Under the pieces are notes generated by a model. It saw only the letters and a program-made list of their open reading frames with translations. It was not told the DNA's origin and ran no database searches. A stretch of 64,000 bases of DNA from Caballeronia hypogeia (GTDB lineage: Bacteria > Pseudomonadota > Gammaproteobacteria > Burkholderiales > Burkholderiaceae). The position numbers and the translations under genes are program-made. The DNA lies in contig NZ_FCOA02000001.1 of assembly GCF_001544875.2 (NCBI RefSeq), forward strand, positions 620,001 to 684,000. Direction: 5' to 3'. Below, piece by piece: positions 1-8,438 of the stretch; positions within the stretch are counted from its first letter, which is position 1, and each line of letters begins with the position of its first letter.

Positions 1-230
1 TCTTCGCCAAGCCGAGCGGACTGAACCTGAAGCAGGGCGCGGCCCTCGGCGTCGCGCTCACGCCGATGTCCGCGCTCGCGTATCTGCTCGTCGACGACAT
101 GTACGTGCTCTATCCCGACTACGATCCCACGCTGCGCGCGATCGTCATGTGCTCGATCGTCGTGCTGCAGATCGTGGCGCCTTTCGTGGTGTACCGTAGT
201 TTGTCGGCGGTGGGCGAGCGGCGCGAATGA
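1..230 (+). CDS. C-terminal fragment of a membrane transporter (probably cation:proton antiporter)
   Basis: An open frame enters from the left edge (first full codon at base 3) and stops with TGA at 228-230. About 75 residues are visible. They contain two hydrophobic stretches, one around GAALGVALTPMSALAYLLV and one around AIVMCSIVVLQIVAPFVVY, ending in a short basic tail (RSLSAVGERRE). This looks like the last two membrane helices of a multi-pass transporter. A Kef/CPA2-type cation:proton antiporter is my best guess, because such a gene commonly lies beside ybdK in Burkholderia, but the fragment carries no diagnostic motif. It is 30 bp upstream of ybdK on the same strand and may be co-transcribed with it. 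Confidence 0.5.
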   Translation, partial: FAKPSGLNLKQGAALGVALTPMSALAYLLVDDMYVLYPDYDPTLRAIVMCSIVVLQIVAPFVVYRSLSAVGERRE

Positions 231-260
231 CGCGCCGGCATTGAACATTCAAGAGGCGTC

Positions 261-1373
261 ATGGCACTCGAACCTTTCATCAATTCCGAACCGTTCACGT
301 TCGGCGTCGAACTGGAGATCCAGGTCGTCAATACGCACGACTACGATCTGACCCGCGCCGCGTCGGACCTCATGCGTCTCATCAAGGACGAAAAGATTCC
401 GGGCAACATCACGCCCGAAATCACCGAAAGCATGATCGAGCTGTCGACCGGCATCTGCACGACGCACGAGCAGGCCGTCACCGATCTGCGCAAGATTCGT
501 GACACGCTCGTCGCCGCGGCGGATCAGCTCAACGTCGGACTTGCCGGCGGAGGTACCCACGCCTTTCAGCAATGGAGCGACCGCCAGATCTACGACGCGC
601 CGCGCTTCCAGTACATCTCCGAGCTGTACGGCTATCTTGCCAAACAGTTCACGGTGTTCGGCCAGCACGTCCACATTGGCTGCCCGGACCCGAACAGCGC
701 GCTGTTCCTGCTGCATTCGATGTCGCGCTACATTCCGCATTTCATCGCGCTCTCGGCGTCGTCGCCGTATATCCAGGGCGTCGATACTGGCTTTCACTCG
801 GCGCGCCTGAACTCGGTGTTCGCGTTCCCGCTGTCGGGCCGCGCGCCGTTCGTGCTGACCTGGGAAGGCTTCGAGGAGTACTTCTCGAAGATGGTCAACA
901 CGGGCGTCGTCAACAGCATGAAGGACTTCTACTGGGATATCCGGCCGAAGCCCGGCTTCGGCACGATCGAAGTCCGCGTGATGGACACGCCGTTGTCCGT
1001 CGACCGTGCCGCGGCCATCGCCTGCTACATTCAAACGCTGTCGCGCTATCTGCTGCTCGACAAGCCGCTGACGCCGCGCGAGGACGACTATCTGGTCTAC
1101 ACCTTCAATCGCTTCGAGGCGTGCCGCTTCGGGTTGCAAGGCACGTGCATCCATCCGCAGACGGGCGAGCGGCGGACGATCGGCGAGGACATTCTCGCGA
1201 CGCTGGACGTGCTCAGGCCGCACGCCGAGGCGCTCGGCTCCCAGGCGGCGCTCGCCGAGGTGGCGGACATTGCACGTGGCATCAACGATGCGACGTGGCT
1301 GCGCGGCGTCGTCGACAAGGAGAAATCGCTGCACGAGGCGGTCAGGCAACAATGCCTGCAGTGGCGTCGATAA
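261..1373 (+). CDS. ybdK: YbdK-type carboxylate-amine ligase (putative glutamate-cysteine ligase 2)
   Basis: The 370-residue protein has the GCS2 family layout. The N-terminus [12 protein letters not shown] carries the metal-binding E-x-E type strand, followed by [25 protein letters not shown], a QHVHIGCPD segment and [10 protein letters not shown] near the C-terminal half. The length equals that usual for YbdK (about 370). The family joins a carboxylate to an amine using ATP and makes gamma-glutamylcysteine weakly in vitro; the physiological substrate is unsettled. ATG 261 follows an AAGAGG-like ribosome site. A strong stem-loop lies 40 bp after the stop. The family call is firm; activity as a true glutathione-pathway enzyme is not shown by the sequence. 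Confidence 0.9.
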   Translation: MALEPFINSEPFTFGVELEIQVVNTHDYDLTRAASDLMRLIKDEKIPGNITPEITESMIELSTGICTTHEQAVTDLRKIRDTLVAAADQLNVGLAGGGTHAFQQWSDRQIYDAPRFQYISELYGYLAKQFTVFGQHVHIGCPDPNSALFLLHSMSRYIPHFIALSASSPYIQGVDTGFHSARLNSVFAFPLSGRAPFVLTWEGFEEYFSKMVNTGVVNSMKDFYWDIRPKPGFGTIEVRVMDTPLSVDRAAAIACYIQTLSRYLLLDKPLTPREDDYLVYTFNRFEACRFGLQGTCIHPQTGERRTIGEDILATLDVLRPHAEALGSQAALAEVADIARGINDATWLRGVVDKEKSLHEAVRQQCLQWRR

Positions 1374-1412
1374 CGCTGCGCTTACGCCGGTGAGTATTGG
1401 TGAATCAAGACG

Positions 1413-1446
1413 AAAGGCCGTTTAGATGAGAATCTAAGCGGCCTTT
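1413..1446 (+). terminator. Stem-loop terminator after ybdK
   Basis: A 15-bp stem (1413-1427 with 1432-1446, one G-T mismatch) closes on a 4-base loop. The descending arm ends in TTT and is followed by GTCTTT. The position 40 bp after the ybdK stop fits an intrinsic terminator. Confidence 0.7.
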
Positions 1447-1603
1447 GTCTTTGCGCCCCTCCGTATGAAACACGTGCATGGCGAGCAAGCGGAATAAAGC
1501 GCTCGCGGCAACGTTTCAAGAAGAACCGATTCGATGCCGCTAAGGTTTACTTCAAAAAATCCGTATACGTCCGTAATAGTAGTTAACAAGTCCGTCACCA
1601 ATC

Positions 1604-1796
1604 TGTGGAAAACGTCAAAAAGCGGCGCTGAGTCAACGGACTAGGGAAATGATAACCGTGTGGGTAGTACGCGCTCCGCGAGAGAACGTTCGGGACAACC
1701 GAAAGGCGCTCGGCGAAGCGACATGTGTTATCAAGAATACGTCCACAAACAAAGAAGACGTTTTTCCACGGGTTATCCACAGTTATGCGTGGATAA
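1604..1796. other. Cluster of DnaA-box-like sites in a 735-bp AT-richer gap; candidate oriC
   Basis: The gap 1374-2108 carries no convincing gene. Inside it sit one perfect DnaA box TTATCCACA (1773-1781, plus) and three with one or two mismatches: TTTTCCACA (1604-1612, minus), TTTTCCACG (1762-1770, plus) and TTATCCACG (1788-1796, minus). The last two flank the perfect box closely, in mixed orientation. The stretches around 1541-1620 and 1741-1850 are visibly AT-richer than the surrounding coding DNA. Most genes to the right, including mnmG, par and atp, run on the plus strand, as expected if a rightward fork starts here. The assignment as oriC is an inference; no unwinding element was proved and dnaA is not in the window. 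Confidence 0.45.
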
Positions 1797-2108
1797 TTAA
1801 GGTGTACGTTTGTTCTATGTCGCTTAGAATGGCGACTTTGCTGATGTAGCGTTATAGTCGGCAGGAAAACAGCGCCCCGTGCAGGAACATAAGACGGCGC
1901 ATAAACGATGAGGGTTGCAACGTCCCCATTCAGGCACCGGCAATTGGCTTGGCACGCCTGAATTTTGAGACGGTGGGGACCGAGAACGGGGGCTGTCCGC
2001 AAGGGGTCGGTTTTTGGCATCTGCGGACGGTGTTCCGGGCGAGGTGTTCGCGGTGGTCAGCGCGAACGAGCCGTCAAAACTTATAAGCGGAACAACAAGC
2101 GAAAGACT

Positions 2109-2753
2109 ATGAGTGAAGGCGTATACGGTGAGCAGGCGACGGGGCGGGTGACCCACGGTCTGCTGCGGCTGAGCACGGCGATGCGCAGCCAGGCTTGGGA
2201 ATGGGCGGAGGGTGCGGGGCTTACGCCGACCCAGGGTGAGATTCTTGTTTTGCTCATGCAGCGAAAGGGGCCGATGCGTCTCGGGGAAATCGCGCGTGAG
2301 ACGGCGTTGACCGCCGCCACCACGAGCGATGCGGTGAGCACGCTCGAAGGCAAGGGTCTCGTCGAGAAGCGCCGCGCGATCGACGACGGCCGCGCGCTCG
2401 CGGTGCGCCTGACCGCACGCGGCCGCACCGCGGCGAAAAAGGCGCTGCAATGGCCGGACTTCCTGGCGAAGGCAGTCGGCACGCTGCGCGAAGACGAGCA
2501 GGTGACGTTTTATCGCACGCTGCTGAAGACCATCCGTCAGCTCGAGGCGCAGGAACAAATTCCGGCGCACCGCATGTGTCTGACCTGCTCGCACTTCGAG
2601 GTCAGCAAGAATCCCAAGAAGACGCCGCATCATTGCGCGCTTCTGCAGATCGACATGGCTGAAACCGACCTGCGTCTCGACTGTTCGGTATACGAAGAAG
2701 CCGACGTCGCCACGCAGAAGAAGGTCTGGAAGGTCTTCGCTACGGTCGGCTGA
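2109..2753 (+). CDS. MarR-family transcriptional regulator with cysteine-rich C-terminal tail
   Basis: The 214-residue protein has a winged-helix core: residues about 30-105 read LTPTQGEILVLLMQRKGPMR, then LGEIARETALTAATTSDAVS and a wing DDGRALAVRLTARGR. MarR proteins are usually 140-160 residues. Here about 60 extra residues follow, with Cys-x2-Cys-His (CLTCSHFE), HHCALL and LDCSVYEE, a pattern that could bind metal or sense redox state. The frame is open upstream to 1965, but ATG 2109 gives the normal MarR N-terminus, so I start there; the ribosome site is weak. The gene stands alone just right of the DnaA-box cluster. Its target is unknown. Confidence 0.85.
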   Translation: MSEGVYGEQATGRVTHGLLRLSTAMRSQAWEWAEGAGLTPTQGEILVLLMQRKGPMRLGEIARETALTAATTSDAVSTLEGKGLVEKRRAIDDGRALAVRLTARGRTAAKKALQWPDFLAKAVGTLREDEQVTFYRTLLKTIRQLEAQEQIPAHRMCLTCSHFEVSKNPKKTPHHCALLQIDMAETDLRLDCSVYEEADVATQKKVWKVFATVG

Positions 2754-2885
2754 TTCCCGCCCGACGGCAGGAAGGCATTCGGCGGCATCCAGCGCTGTGA
2801 CGGCGCGGCGAGTCGGTTAGACTGTGCCCGTCGCGCTTCGCAGCGAGGCGCGACTCGTCAATCTTTCGCCCCGGGAAAGCCGCCG

Positions 2886-3614
2886 ATGAAACAAGAAGCC
2901 CTGGCGATTCGCCACGTCTATTTCGAAGATTTGGGCAGCCTCGAACACGTGCTCGGCGACCGCGGCCATCTGGTGCGCTATCTGGACGTCGGGCGCGGCC
3001 GCATCGACGCGCCCAATCCGCTCGATCCATCGCTGCTCGTCGTGCTCGGCGGGCCGATCGGCGCCTACGACGACGCGCATTATCCGCACCTTGCGCCGCT
3101 GCTCGCCATGCTCGAAAAGCGCATCGCGGCGGGAATGCCTACCATCGGCATTTGTCTCGGCTCGCAACTGATCGCGCGGGCGCTCGGCGCGCGCGTGTAT
3201 CCGTCGGGCGGGCTGGAACTCGGCTGGTCGCCGCTCACGCTGACCGAAGCCGGCCGCGCCTCCGCGTTGCGTCATTTCGAAACCGATGGCGCGCCCATTC
3301 CCGTATTCCACTGGCACGGCGATACCTTCGAACTTCCCGAGAACGCGACGCTGCTCGCATCCACCGATCAATGCGCGCATCAGGCGTTCACGTGGGGCGA
3401 GCACGTGCTCGCGTTGCAATGTCATCCCGAAGTGCTCGCGGACCGCTTCGAAAGCTGGCTCGTCACCTATCCGGGCGATATCGCCAGGAGCGGCACGACC
3501 GTCGCGAAGCTGCGCGATGACACCGCACGCCATGGCGCGAATCTCGAACGTGCCGCCCGCGCGATGTTCGGCGAGTGGCTCGACCGCTTCGGCAGCAAGC
3601 GCGCAGACGTGTGA
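2886..3614 (+). CDS. Class I glutamine amidotransferase-like protein
   Basis: The 242 residues form a stand-alone GATase1 domain. LLVVLGGPIGAYD is the oxyanion strand, TIGICLGSQLIARALGA holds the nucleophile Cys in the GxCxGxQ elbow, and LQCHPEVLADRF supplies the catalytic His and Glu. The size and motifs match the GuaA-like GMP synthase glutaminase homologues that lack a synthetase domain. These hydrolyse glutamine, or gamma-glutamyl compounds, and the acceptor is not known here. The closeness of ybdK, another gamma-glutamyl-type enzyme, may be chance. The gene has its own 132-bp upstream gap. ATG 2886 is the natural start. Confidence 0.85.
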   Translation: MKQEALAIRHVYFEDLGSLEHVLGDRGHLVRYLDVGRGRIDAPNPLDPSLLVVLGGPIGAYDDAHYPHLAPLLAMLEKRIAAGMPTIGICLGSQLIARALGARVYPSGGLELGWSPLTLTEAGRASALRHFETDGAPIPVFHWHGDTFELPENATLLASTDQCAHQAFTWGEHVLALQCHPEVLADRFESWLVTYPGDIARSGTTVAKLRDDTARHGANLERAARAMFGEWLDRFGSKRADV

Positions 3615-3704
3615 TGGTATGAAGCTTGGGGCGCAGGCGGTCGCTGCGTGAATAAAAGCGCGGTGCTATTCTCGATCGCTCTTTCCTCGCGACGAGTCTC
3701 CGCC

Positions 3705-4817
3705 ATGAGTGCGCTGTTCACCCCCACGACCTTACGCAGTCTGCAGATTGCGAATCGCATCTTCGTCTCGCCGATGTGCCAGTATTCCGCCGAGCGCGGC
3801 GAGGCCACCGCATGGCACATGATCCATCTCGGGCAGCTCGCGCTGTCGGGCGCGGGCATGTTGTTCATCGAGGCGACGGCGGTCGAGCCGGACGGGCGCA
3901 TCACCCCCGGCGATCTCGGTCTTTGGGACGACGTCACCGAAGCCGCGCTGCGTCCCGTCATGGCTGCCATCCGTCAGTATTCGAAGATCCCGGTGACAAT
4001 GCAGCTCGCGCACGCGGGCCGCAAGGCGTCGAGCCACACGCCGTGGGACGGCGGCGCGCTGATCTCCGTGGCCGATGGCGGCTGGATGACCTACGCGCCA
4101 TCCGCGATTCCGCACAAGCCGGAGGAGACCGCGCCGCTCGCGCTCGACGCCGCCGGCCTCATTCGCGTTAAGGAAGCGTTCGCCGCGTCGGCGAAACGTG
4201 CGGCGCGGCTCGGCATCGACGGTATCGAAGTGCACTGCGCGCATGGCTACCTGCTGCATCAGTTCCTTTCGCCGCTCGCCAATCAGCGCACCGATGAATA
4301 CGGCGGCTCGCGCGAGAACCGCATGCGCTATCCGCTCGAAATCTTCGATGCCGTGCGCGCCGCGTTTCCAGCCGACAAGCCCGTCGGCGTGCGCGTGTCG
4401 GCGACGGACTGGGTCGAAGGCGGATGGGGCATCGAGGACACGATCGCGTTCGCGTCGGAATTGAAGAAGCGCGGCGTCGACTGGGTCGATGTCTCGTCGG
4501 GCGGCGTGTCGCCGTTGCAGAAAATTCCGTTGTCCTCGGGTTATCAGGTGCCATTCGCGCAGGCCGTGAAGGAAGCGACAGGGGTGAACACTATCGCTGT
4601 CGGGCTGATCACCGAGCCGAAGGAAGCGCAAGAGATCGTCGCGAGCGGCAAGGCGGATTTCGTCGCGATGGCGCGCGCGATGCTCTACGATCCGCGCTGG
4701 CCCTGGCATGCGGCCGCCGAGCTCGGCGCGACTGTGACCGCACCGCCGCAGTACTGGCGCTCGCAGCCGCGCGAGCAGAAAAACCTGTTTGGCGAAATCA
4801 CCATCGGCCAACGCTGA
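3705..4817 (+). CDS. NADH:flavin oxidoreductase, Old Yellow Enzyme family (NamA/XenA-like)
   Basis: The 370-residue FMN-dependent ene-reductase begins LFTPTTLRSLQIANRIFVSP, followed by MCQYS, the YqjM/XenA-class active-site segment with Cys near residue 25. HCAHGYLLHQFLSPLANQRT is the classic substrate and FMN region, with DEYGGSRENR after it; VGLITEPKEAQEIVASGKAD and the following MARAML bind the FMN phosphate. The enzyme reduces activated C=C bonds of enals, enones or nitro compounds with NAD(P)H. The frame is open from 3648, but the family N-terminus starts at ATG 3705. No partner gene indicates the natural substrate. Confidence 0.9.
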   Translation: MSALFTPTTLRSLQIANRIFVSPMCQYSAERGEATAWHMIHLGQLALSGAGMLFIEATAVEPDGRITPGDLGLWDDVTEAALRPVMAAIRQYSKIPVTMQLAHAGRKASSHTPWDGGALISVADGGWMTYAPSAIPHKPEETAPLALDAAGLIRVKEAFAASAKRAARLGIDGIEVHCAHGYLLHQFLSPLANQRTDEYGGSRENRMRYPLEIFDAVRAAFPADKPVGVRVSATDWVEGGWGIEDTIAFASELKKRGVDWVDVSSGGVSPLQKIPLSSGYQVPFAQAVKEATGVNTIAVGLITEPKEAQEIVASGKADFVAMARAMLYDPRWPWHAAAELGATVTAPPQYWRSQPREQKNLFGEITIGQR

Positions 4818-4998
4818 AACGCGGCGAACATCATCCGGACGGTTGAGCTTTCGCGCGCCGGGAGTGTAGGATACCGGTGTGTCGGGCGTGAGCGCCCGGC
4901 CAAGTGAACGCGGCGCCTTCGAGGCCACCGCGTTTTTTTTCATCCCGATGTTCATCCCGAGCGCGCGGGAGCGAAGCGTTATTCAAGGATTTCATTCG

Positions 4999-5469
4999 AT
5001 GAGTTCACGCAGGGTCACCGTTCGCCGCTCCGGCGTGCATGGCAAGGGCGTGTTTGCCGCGAAGCACATCGCCGCGGGCGAGCAGGTGATGGAGTACAAG
5101 GGCGAGCGCATTTCCTGGAAGGAAGCGCTGCGTCGCCATCCGCACAATCCGGAAGAGCCGAATCACACGTTCTATTTCGCGCTCGACGACGGCCGCGTGA
5201 TCGACGGCAAGATCGAAGGCAACAGCGCGAAGTTCATCAATCATTCATGCGCGCCGAACTGCGAAGCCGAGGAAGTCGAAGGCCGCGTGTTCATTCACGC
5301 GCTGCGCGACATCGAGCCGGATGAAGAGCTGAATTACGACTACGGACTCGTGATCGAAGGGCGCATCACGAAGAAGCTCAAGAAGGAATACGAGTGCCGC
5401 TGCGGGGCGAAGAAGTGCCGCGGCACGATGCTCGCGGTGAAGAAAGAGAAAGCGAAGAAAAAGAAGTAA
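4999..5469 (+). CDS. SET-domain lysine methyltransferase-like protein
   Basis: The 156-residue protein is nearly all SET domain. GVHGKGVFAAKHIAAGEQVM is the N-terminal SET motif, NHSCAPNCEA (residues 81-90) with ELNYDYG (110-116) forms the knot that binds S-adenosylmethionine, and CRCGAKKCRG (133-142) is a post-SET zinc-binding motif. A lysine-rich tail follows. Such compact SET proteins methylate protein lysines; in bacteria the substrate is usually unknown. AAGGA at 4984 sits before ATG 4999, which is preferred to the longer upstream frame. The GC-rich codon use does not differ visibly from neighbours. The fold is clear; substrate and role are unknown. Confidence 0.9.
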   Translation: MSSRRVTVRRSGVHGKGVFAAKHIAAGEQVMEYKGERISWKEALRRHPHNPEEPNHTFYFALDDGRVIDGKIEGNSAKFINHSCAPNCEAEEVEGRVFIHALRDIEPDEELNYDYGLVIEGRITKKLKKEYECRCGAKKCRGTMLAVKKEKAKKKK

Positions 5470-5488
5470 GCGGCCTGCGGTGAATCGA

Positions 5489-5519
5489 AGAAGCCAGGGC
5501 AGCGATGTCCTGGCTTTGT
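5489..5519. terminator. Stem-loop between the SET gene and the histidine kinase
   Basis: AAGCCAGG (5491-5498) pairs with CCTGGCTT (5509-5516) over a 10-base loop, followed by TGTTT. It lies between two converging genes. The plus strand has the better T-rich tail. Confidence 0.65.
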
Positions 5520-5520
5520 T

Positions 5521-7035
5521 TCATTCGGCGTCCGGCTTCACTTCCTTCAGCGGCATGCGCACGATGAATCGCGCGCCGCCTTCGGGCCCATCCTCGTAAT
5601 GCACGCTGCCGCCGTGCAGCACCATGATGTCGTGGACGATCGCAAGCCCGAGACCCGCGCCGCCTTCCACGTTCTGCCCATCGCCACGGAAAAAGCGCTT
5701 GAACAGGTCCGGCTGCTGATCCGGCGGCACGCCCGGACCGTTGTCCTCCACGACGACCTCGCCGAAGCGGCGGCCGTTCTCGTCGTGCCATTCGTTCACG
5801 GTCAGCGTGATGCGCGCGCCTTCGCTGCGGAACGGCGGAATGTACTTGAGCGCGTTGTCGATCAGATTCGCGAGCACTTCGCGCGCGAGCACGATGTTGC
5901 CGCGCACGATCATCGGATGCTCGTTGTCGGGATCGTCGATCCGCTGAAAGCCCAGATCGACGCTCGCGGCGAGCGCGCGCGGCACCCATTCCGCGCCGGT
6001 TTCGAAGGCGAGCGCGGCGAGATCGAAATCGGCGAAACGCGCGGCCTGTTCGCCCGGTTCCGCGCGCGCGAGCGAAAGCAGCTGATTCGACAGCCGCACC
6101 GCCCGATCCGCCGATGCGCGCAATTCCTTCACCGCTTCCACCGCCTTCGCGGGATCGCGGGAACTGAGCGCCTGTTCGGCGTGCAGCTTGACGGCCGTCA
6201 GCGGCGTGCGCAACTGATGCGCGGCATCGGCGATGAATTTGCGCTGGGCGTCGAGCGCGGTTTGCAGGCGCACGAGCAGGCCGTTCATCGCGCTGGTGAG
6301 CGGACGGATTTCGCCGGGTACATAGGTTTCATCGACCGGTTCGAGCGAGATGTGCGTCTGCTGGTTGAGCGCGTCGGCGAGATCGGTGAGCGGGTTCAAC
6401 TGCTGGTTCACCACGCGCCACACGATCACCCAGCCGGCGAGCAGCAGCAACGCGAGCGGCATCATGATGGCGATCAGAAACTCCACCGCAATGCGATATC
6501 TCGACCCTACCCGCTGCGCGACTTCCACGACGATCGGATTGCCGGTCGGCTGCGGCACGCGCACCTGCGCCGCGCGCACGCTGACGCCCTGAAAGTGCGT
6601 CTCGAACACGTAGGCGTAATGGATACGCCGGACGTTGGTGCCCGTGAGCGGCAAATCGGGTTCGCCGGCGATTTCATCCTCGCCGGTGCTGATGCGGTAG
6701 ATGAGCTGCTCGACCGGATCGGAGAACATCGCCTGCGCGAGCGGCGGCACGGTGACCGGCGCATCGACGCCCGCGAGCTGGATCTGCTTGGAAATGGCCG
6801 TGGCGAGATCCGCGAGCGAGCGGTCCACGACGTGCTGCGTGTACTGCCACGCGAGCCAGTAGGCCATGAGGCCGGACATCAGCGCGAGCAAGGAAAGCGG
6901 CGCGGCGAGCCGGCGCAGCAAGGTGCGCCGCAGGCTCGGTGGCGCCGGCGTCTCGGCGGCTTTCGAGCGCGCCAGATCGAGCCAGTCTTCGCGGGCGAAA
7001 CGCTGATCGCCCGCGCGTCGGGTGGGAAATCGCAA
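5521..7035 (-). CDS. Sensor histidine kinase, TctE/QseC type
   Basis: The 504-residue inner-membrane kinase has TM1 at about 44-63, a periplasmic domain of about 130 residues and TM2 at about 194-216. A HAMP-like linker leads to the H-box ADAAHQLRTPLTAVKLHAEQ with phospho-acceptor His273. The N-box EVLANLIDNALKYIPP, G1 VVVEDNGPGVP and G2 GAGLGLAIVHD are all present. The TctE/QseC class senses organic acids or metals; the ligand cannot be told from the sequence. It starts 20 bp after the response-regulator gene and is its cotranscribed partner. The cytosolic N-terminal stretch of about 40 residues before TM1 is longer than usual, so the true start could lie further in. Confidence 0.92.
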   Translation of the reverse strand: MRFPTRRAGDQRFAREDWLDLARSKAAETPAPPSLRRTLLRRLAAPLSLLALMSGLMAYWLAWQYTQHVVDRSLADLATAISKQIQLAGVDAPVTVPPLAQAMFSDPVEQLIYRISTGEDEIAGEPDLPLTGTNVRRIHYAYVFETHFQGVSVRAAQVRVPQPTGNPIVVEVAQRVGSRYRIAVEFLIAIMMPLALLLLAGWVIVWRVVNQQLNPLTDLADALNQQTHISLEPVDETYVPGEIRPLTSAMNGLLVRLQTALDAQRKFIADAAHQLRTPLTAVKLHAEQALSSRDPAKAVEAVKELRASADRAVRLSNQLLSLARAEPGEQAARFADFDLAALAFETGAEWVPRALAASVDLGFQRIDDPDNEHPMIVRGNIVLAREVLANLIDNALKYIPPFRSEGARITLTVNEWHDENGRRFGEVVVEDNGPGVPPDQQPDLFKRFFRGDGQNVEGGAGLGLAIVHDIMVLHGGSVHYEDGPEGGARFIVRMPLKEVKPDAE

Positions 7036-7055
7036 AACGTATTACGGCAGAAGCA

Positions 7056-7742
7056 TTACGCCGCTTGCCGGATCTCCTGAAGCAGATATCCGAAGCCCCG
7101 CACCGTGACGATCTCCACGCGCGTGTTTTCGAGTTTCTTGCGCACGCGATGCACATACACTTCGATGGCCGTATCGCCCAGATCGCCGCCGAAGTGCGTC
7201 AGATGATCCTGCAACTGCGCCTTGCTCACGACGCGGCCGTGACGCAGCAGCAGCATTTCGAGCACGGCGAATTCGCGCGGCGAAAGCTCGAGCGGACGCT
7301 CGTCGTTGAAGATGCGGCGATCGACGCCCGACAGGCGCAGGCCGCCCAGCGATACCTCCGGGCGCGGCACGTCGCCATGCGGGCCGCTGCGGCGCATGAC
7401 TGCGCGGATGCGCGCTTCGAGCTCCTGCGGCTCGAAGGGCTTCAGCATGTAGTCGTCGGCGCCGCTGTTCAGGCCCTGCACGCGGTCGTGCAGTTCGTCG
7501 CGCGCGGTGAGGATGATCACCGGCGTATGACGGTTGCTCTGGCGGAAACGCGAAAGCAACGTCATGCCGTCGATGCCGGGCAGGCCGAGATCGAGAATGA
7601 CGAGCTCATGGCGGTTCTGCGCGAGCGCCTGTTCGGCGAAGATGCCGTCGTGCACCATGTCGACCGTGAAGCCGGATTGTTCGAGGCTGCTTTGAATGCC
7701 GCGCGCGATGGGGCGGTCGTCTTCGATCAGAAGGATTCGCAT
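7056..7742 (-). CDS. OmpR-family response regulator (TctD/QseB-like)
   Basis: The 228-residue regulator has a receiver domain with acidic pocket IEDD (residues 7-10), phospho-acceptor Asp51 in LVILDLGLPGIDGM and Lys in MLKPFEPQE. A winged-helix effector follows, with ELSPREFAVLEMLLLRHGRV and the C-terminal VEIVTVRGFGYLLQE. It is the first gene of the RR-kinase operon on the minus strand. ATG 7742 restores the canonical MRILLIEDD start; the open frame runs further upstream without homology. Two CTTGAGC repeats lie immediately upstream and could be its own binding site. No target operon is identifiable in the window. Confidence 0.93.
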   Translation of the reverse strand: MRILLIEDDRPIARGIQSSLEQSGFTVDMVHDGIFAEQALAQNRHELVILDLGLPGIDGMTLLSRFRQSNRHTPVIILTARDELHDRVQGLNSGADDYMLKPFEPQELEARIRAVMRRSGPHGDVPRPEVSLGGLRLSGVDRRIFNDERPLELSPREFAVLEMLLLRHGRVVSKAQLQDHLTHFGGDLGDTAIEVYVHRVRKKLENTRVEIVTVRGFGYLLQEIRQAA

Positions 7743-7748
7743 GGAGTC

Positions 7749-7775
7749 GCTCAAGTACAATGGTTTGAGCTCAAG
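7749..7775 (-). promoter_or_regulatory. Direct repeat CTTGAGC, possible autoregulatory site
   Basis: On the minus strand CTTGAGC occurs at 7775-7769 and again at 7755-7749, exactly 20 bp apart (two helical turns), just before the regulator's start codon. OmpR-family dimers bind direct repeats on one face of the helix, so this is a plausible operator. No binding data support it. Confidence 0.3.
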
Positions 7776-7959
7776 CGGGCGGGGCCTCGGAGACATGCTC
7801 CATGCGTTGAAGACACGCACGGAATGCACGACTCGCACAACTTGCACGACGAGGCGGCGCGGGCTCGAGCCGGTTTAAAACTCACATCTCATGCGGCGTC
7901 GCGCGACCGTTTCATAGTAGCCGCGAGCGGCCGTACACCGAATGTATTTCTGCCCGGAC

Positions 7960-8190
7960 ATGGCTGTCATCTCGATCAACGAACTCGAAGCCGCGATCAA
8001 CTACTGGCGCGGCCGCTCCCCGTCTAGCGGCGACGAACTCAGTCTCTGCAAGGAGGCGAGCGCGCTGTCCAGGCCCTATGCGCTGCTGATTGTACAGCGT
8101 CAGTCAAGCCTGCCGGCCGAGCAACTGGACGACGAAGCCCGTGCCGCCTGGGAAGCTTACGAGCATTTCAAGAATGGCATTCGGGACTGA
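7960..8190 (+). CDS. DUF3717-type small protein
   Basis: The 76-residue protein starts MAVISINELEAAINYWRGRS and continues with LCKEASALSRPYALLIVQ. I recognise this as a DUF3717 protein, a small soluble family common in Burkholderia with no assigned function. ATG 7960 gives the family N-terminus; the frame is open 18 bases further upstream (7942). It is mainly helical in appearance, acidic at the C-terminus, and has no membrane segment. It is divergent from the response regulator across a 217-bp gap. Nothing in the context indicates its job. Confidence 0.75.
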   Translation: MAVISINELEAAINYWRGRSPSSGDELSLCKEASALSRPYALLIVQRQSSLPAEQLDDEARAAWEAYEHFKNGIRD

Positions 8191-8438
8191 AAGTTTAAAG
8201 GTCTTTTTGCTTACTTTTCGCTTTTCGAATGCTTCCAAAATTCGCGATCCCGTCGAATCGGGACCGCTTTCGCCTTTCGGCGGTGTCATGGTTGGTAACA
8301 CGAACGTTACCTTGTTTGCCGCCGTAAGCAATTATTAAAGTGCGCGCCAAACGGCCCTTTCGCGCGAAGGGTTTGTGAGCGGCGGCGCCTCAGTGCGATA
8401 AAGTCGCGTTCATCTTCGCTCTTGCGCGCAATCGCCTC

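Noticed and set aside
1465..1476. parS-like half GAAACACGTGC after ybdK
   Set aside because: Only one arm resembles parS; the palindrome is broken.
1739..1747. A further DnaA-box-like ACGTCCACA in the origin candidate
   Set aside because: Three mismatches to TTATCCACA, too many to count.
1595..2020. A 141-codon minus-strand open frame over the DnaA-box cluster
   Set aside because: Its composition is unlike a protein of this genome, it has no recognisable domain, and it covers the DnaA boxes and the start region of the MarR gene.
5599..7080. A 493-codon plus-strand open frame opposite the histidine kinase
   Set aside because: Shadow of the kinase; composition dominated by Arg, His and Ala with no domain.
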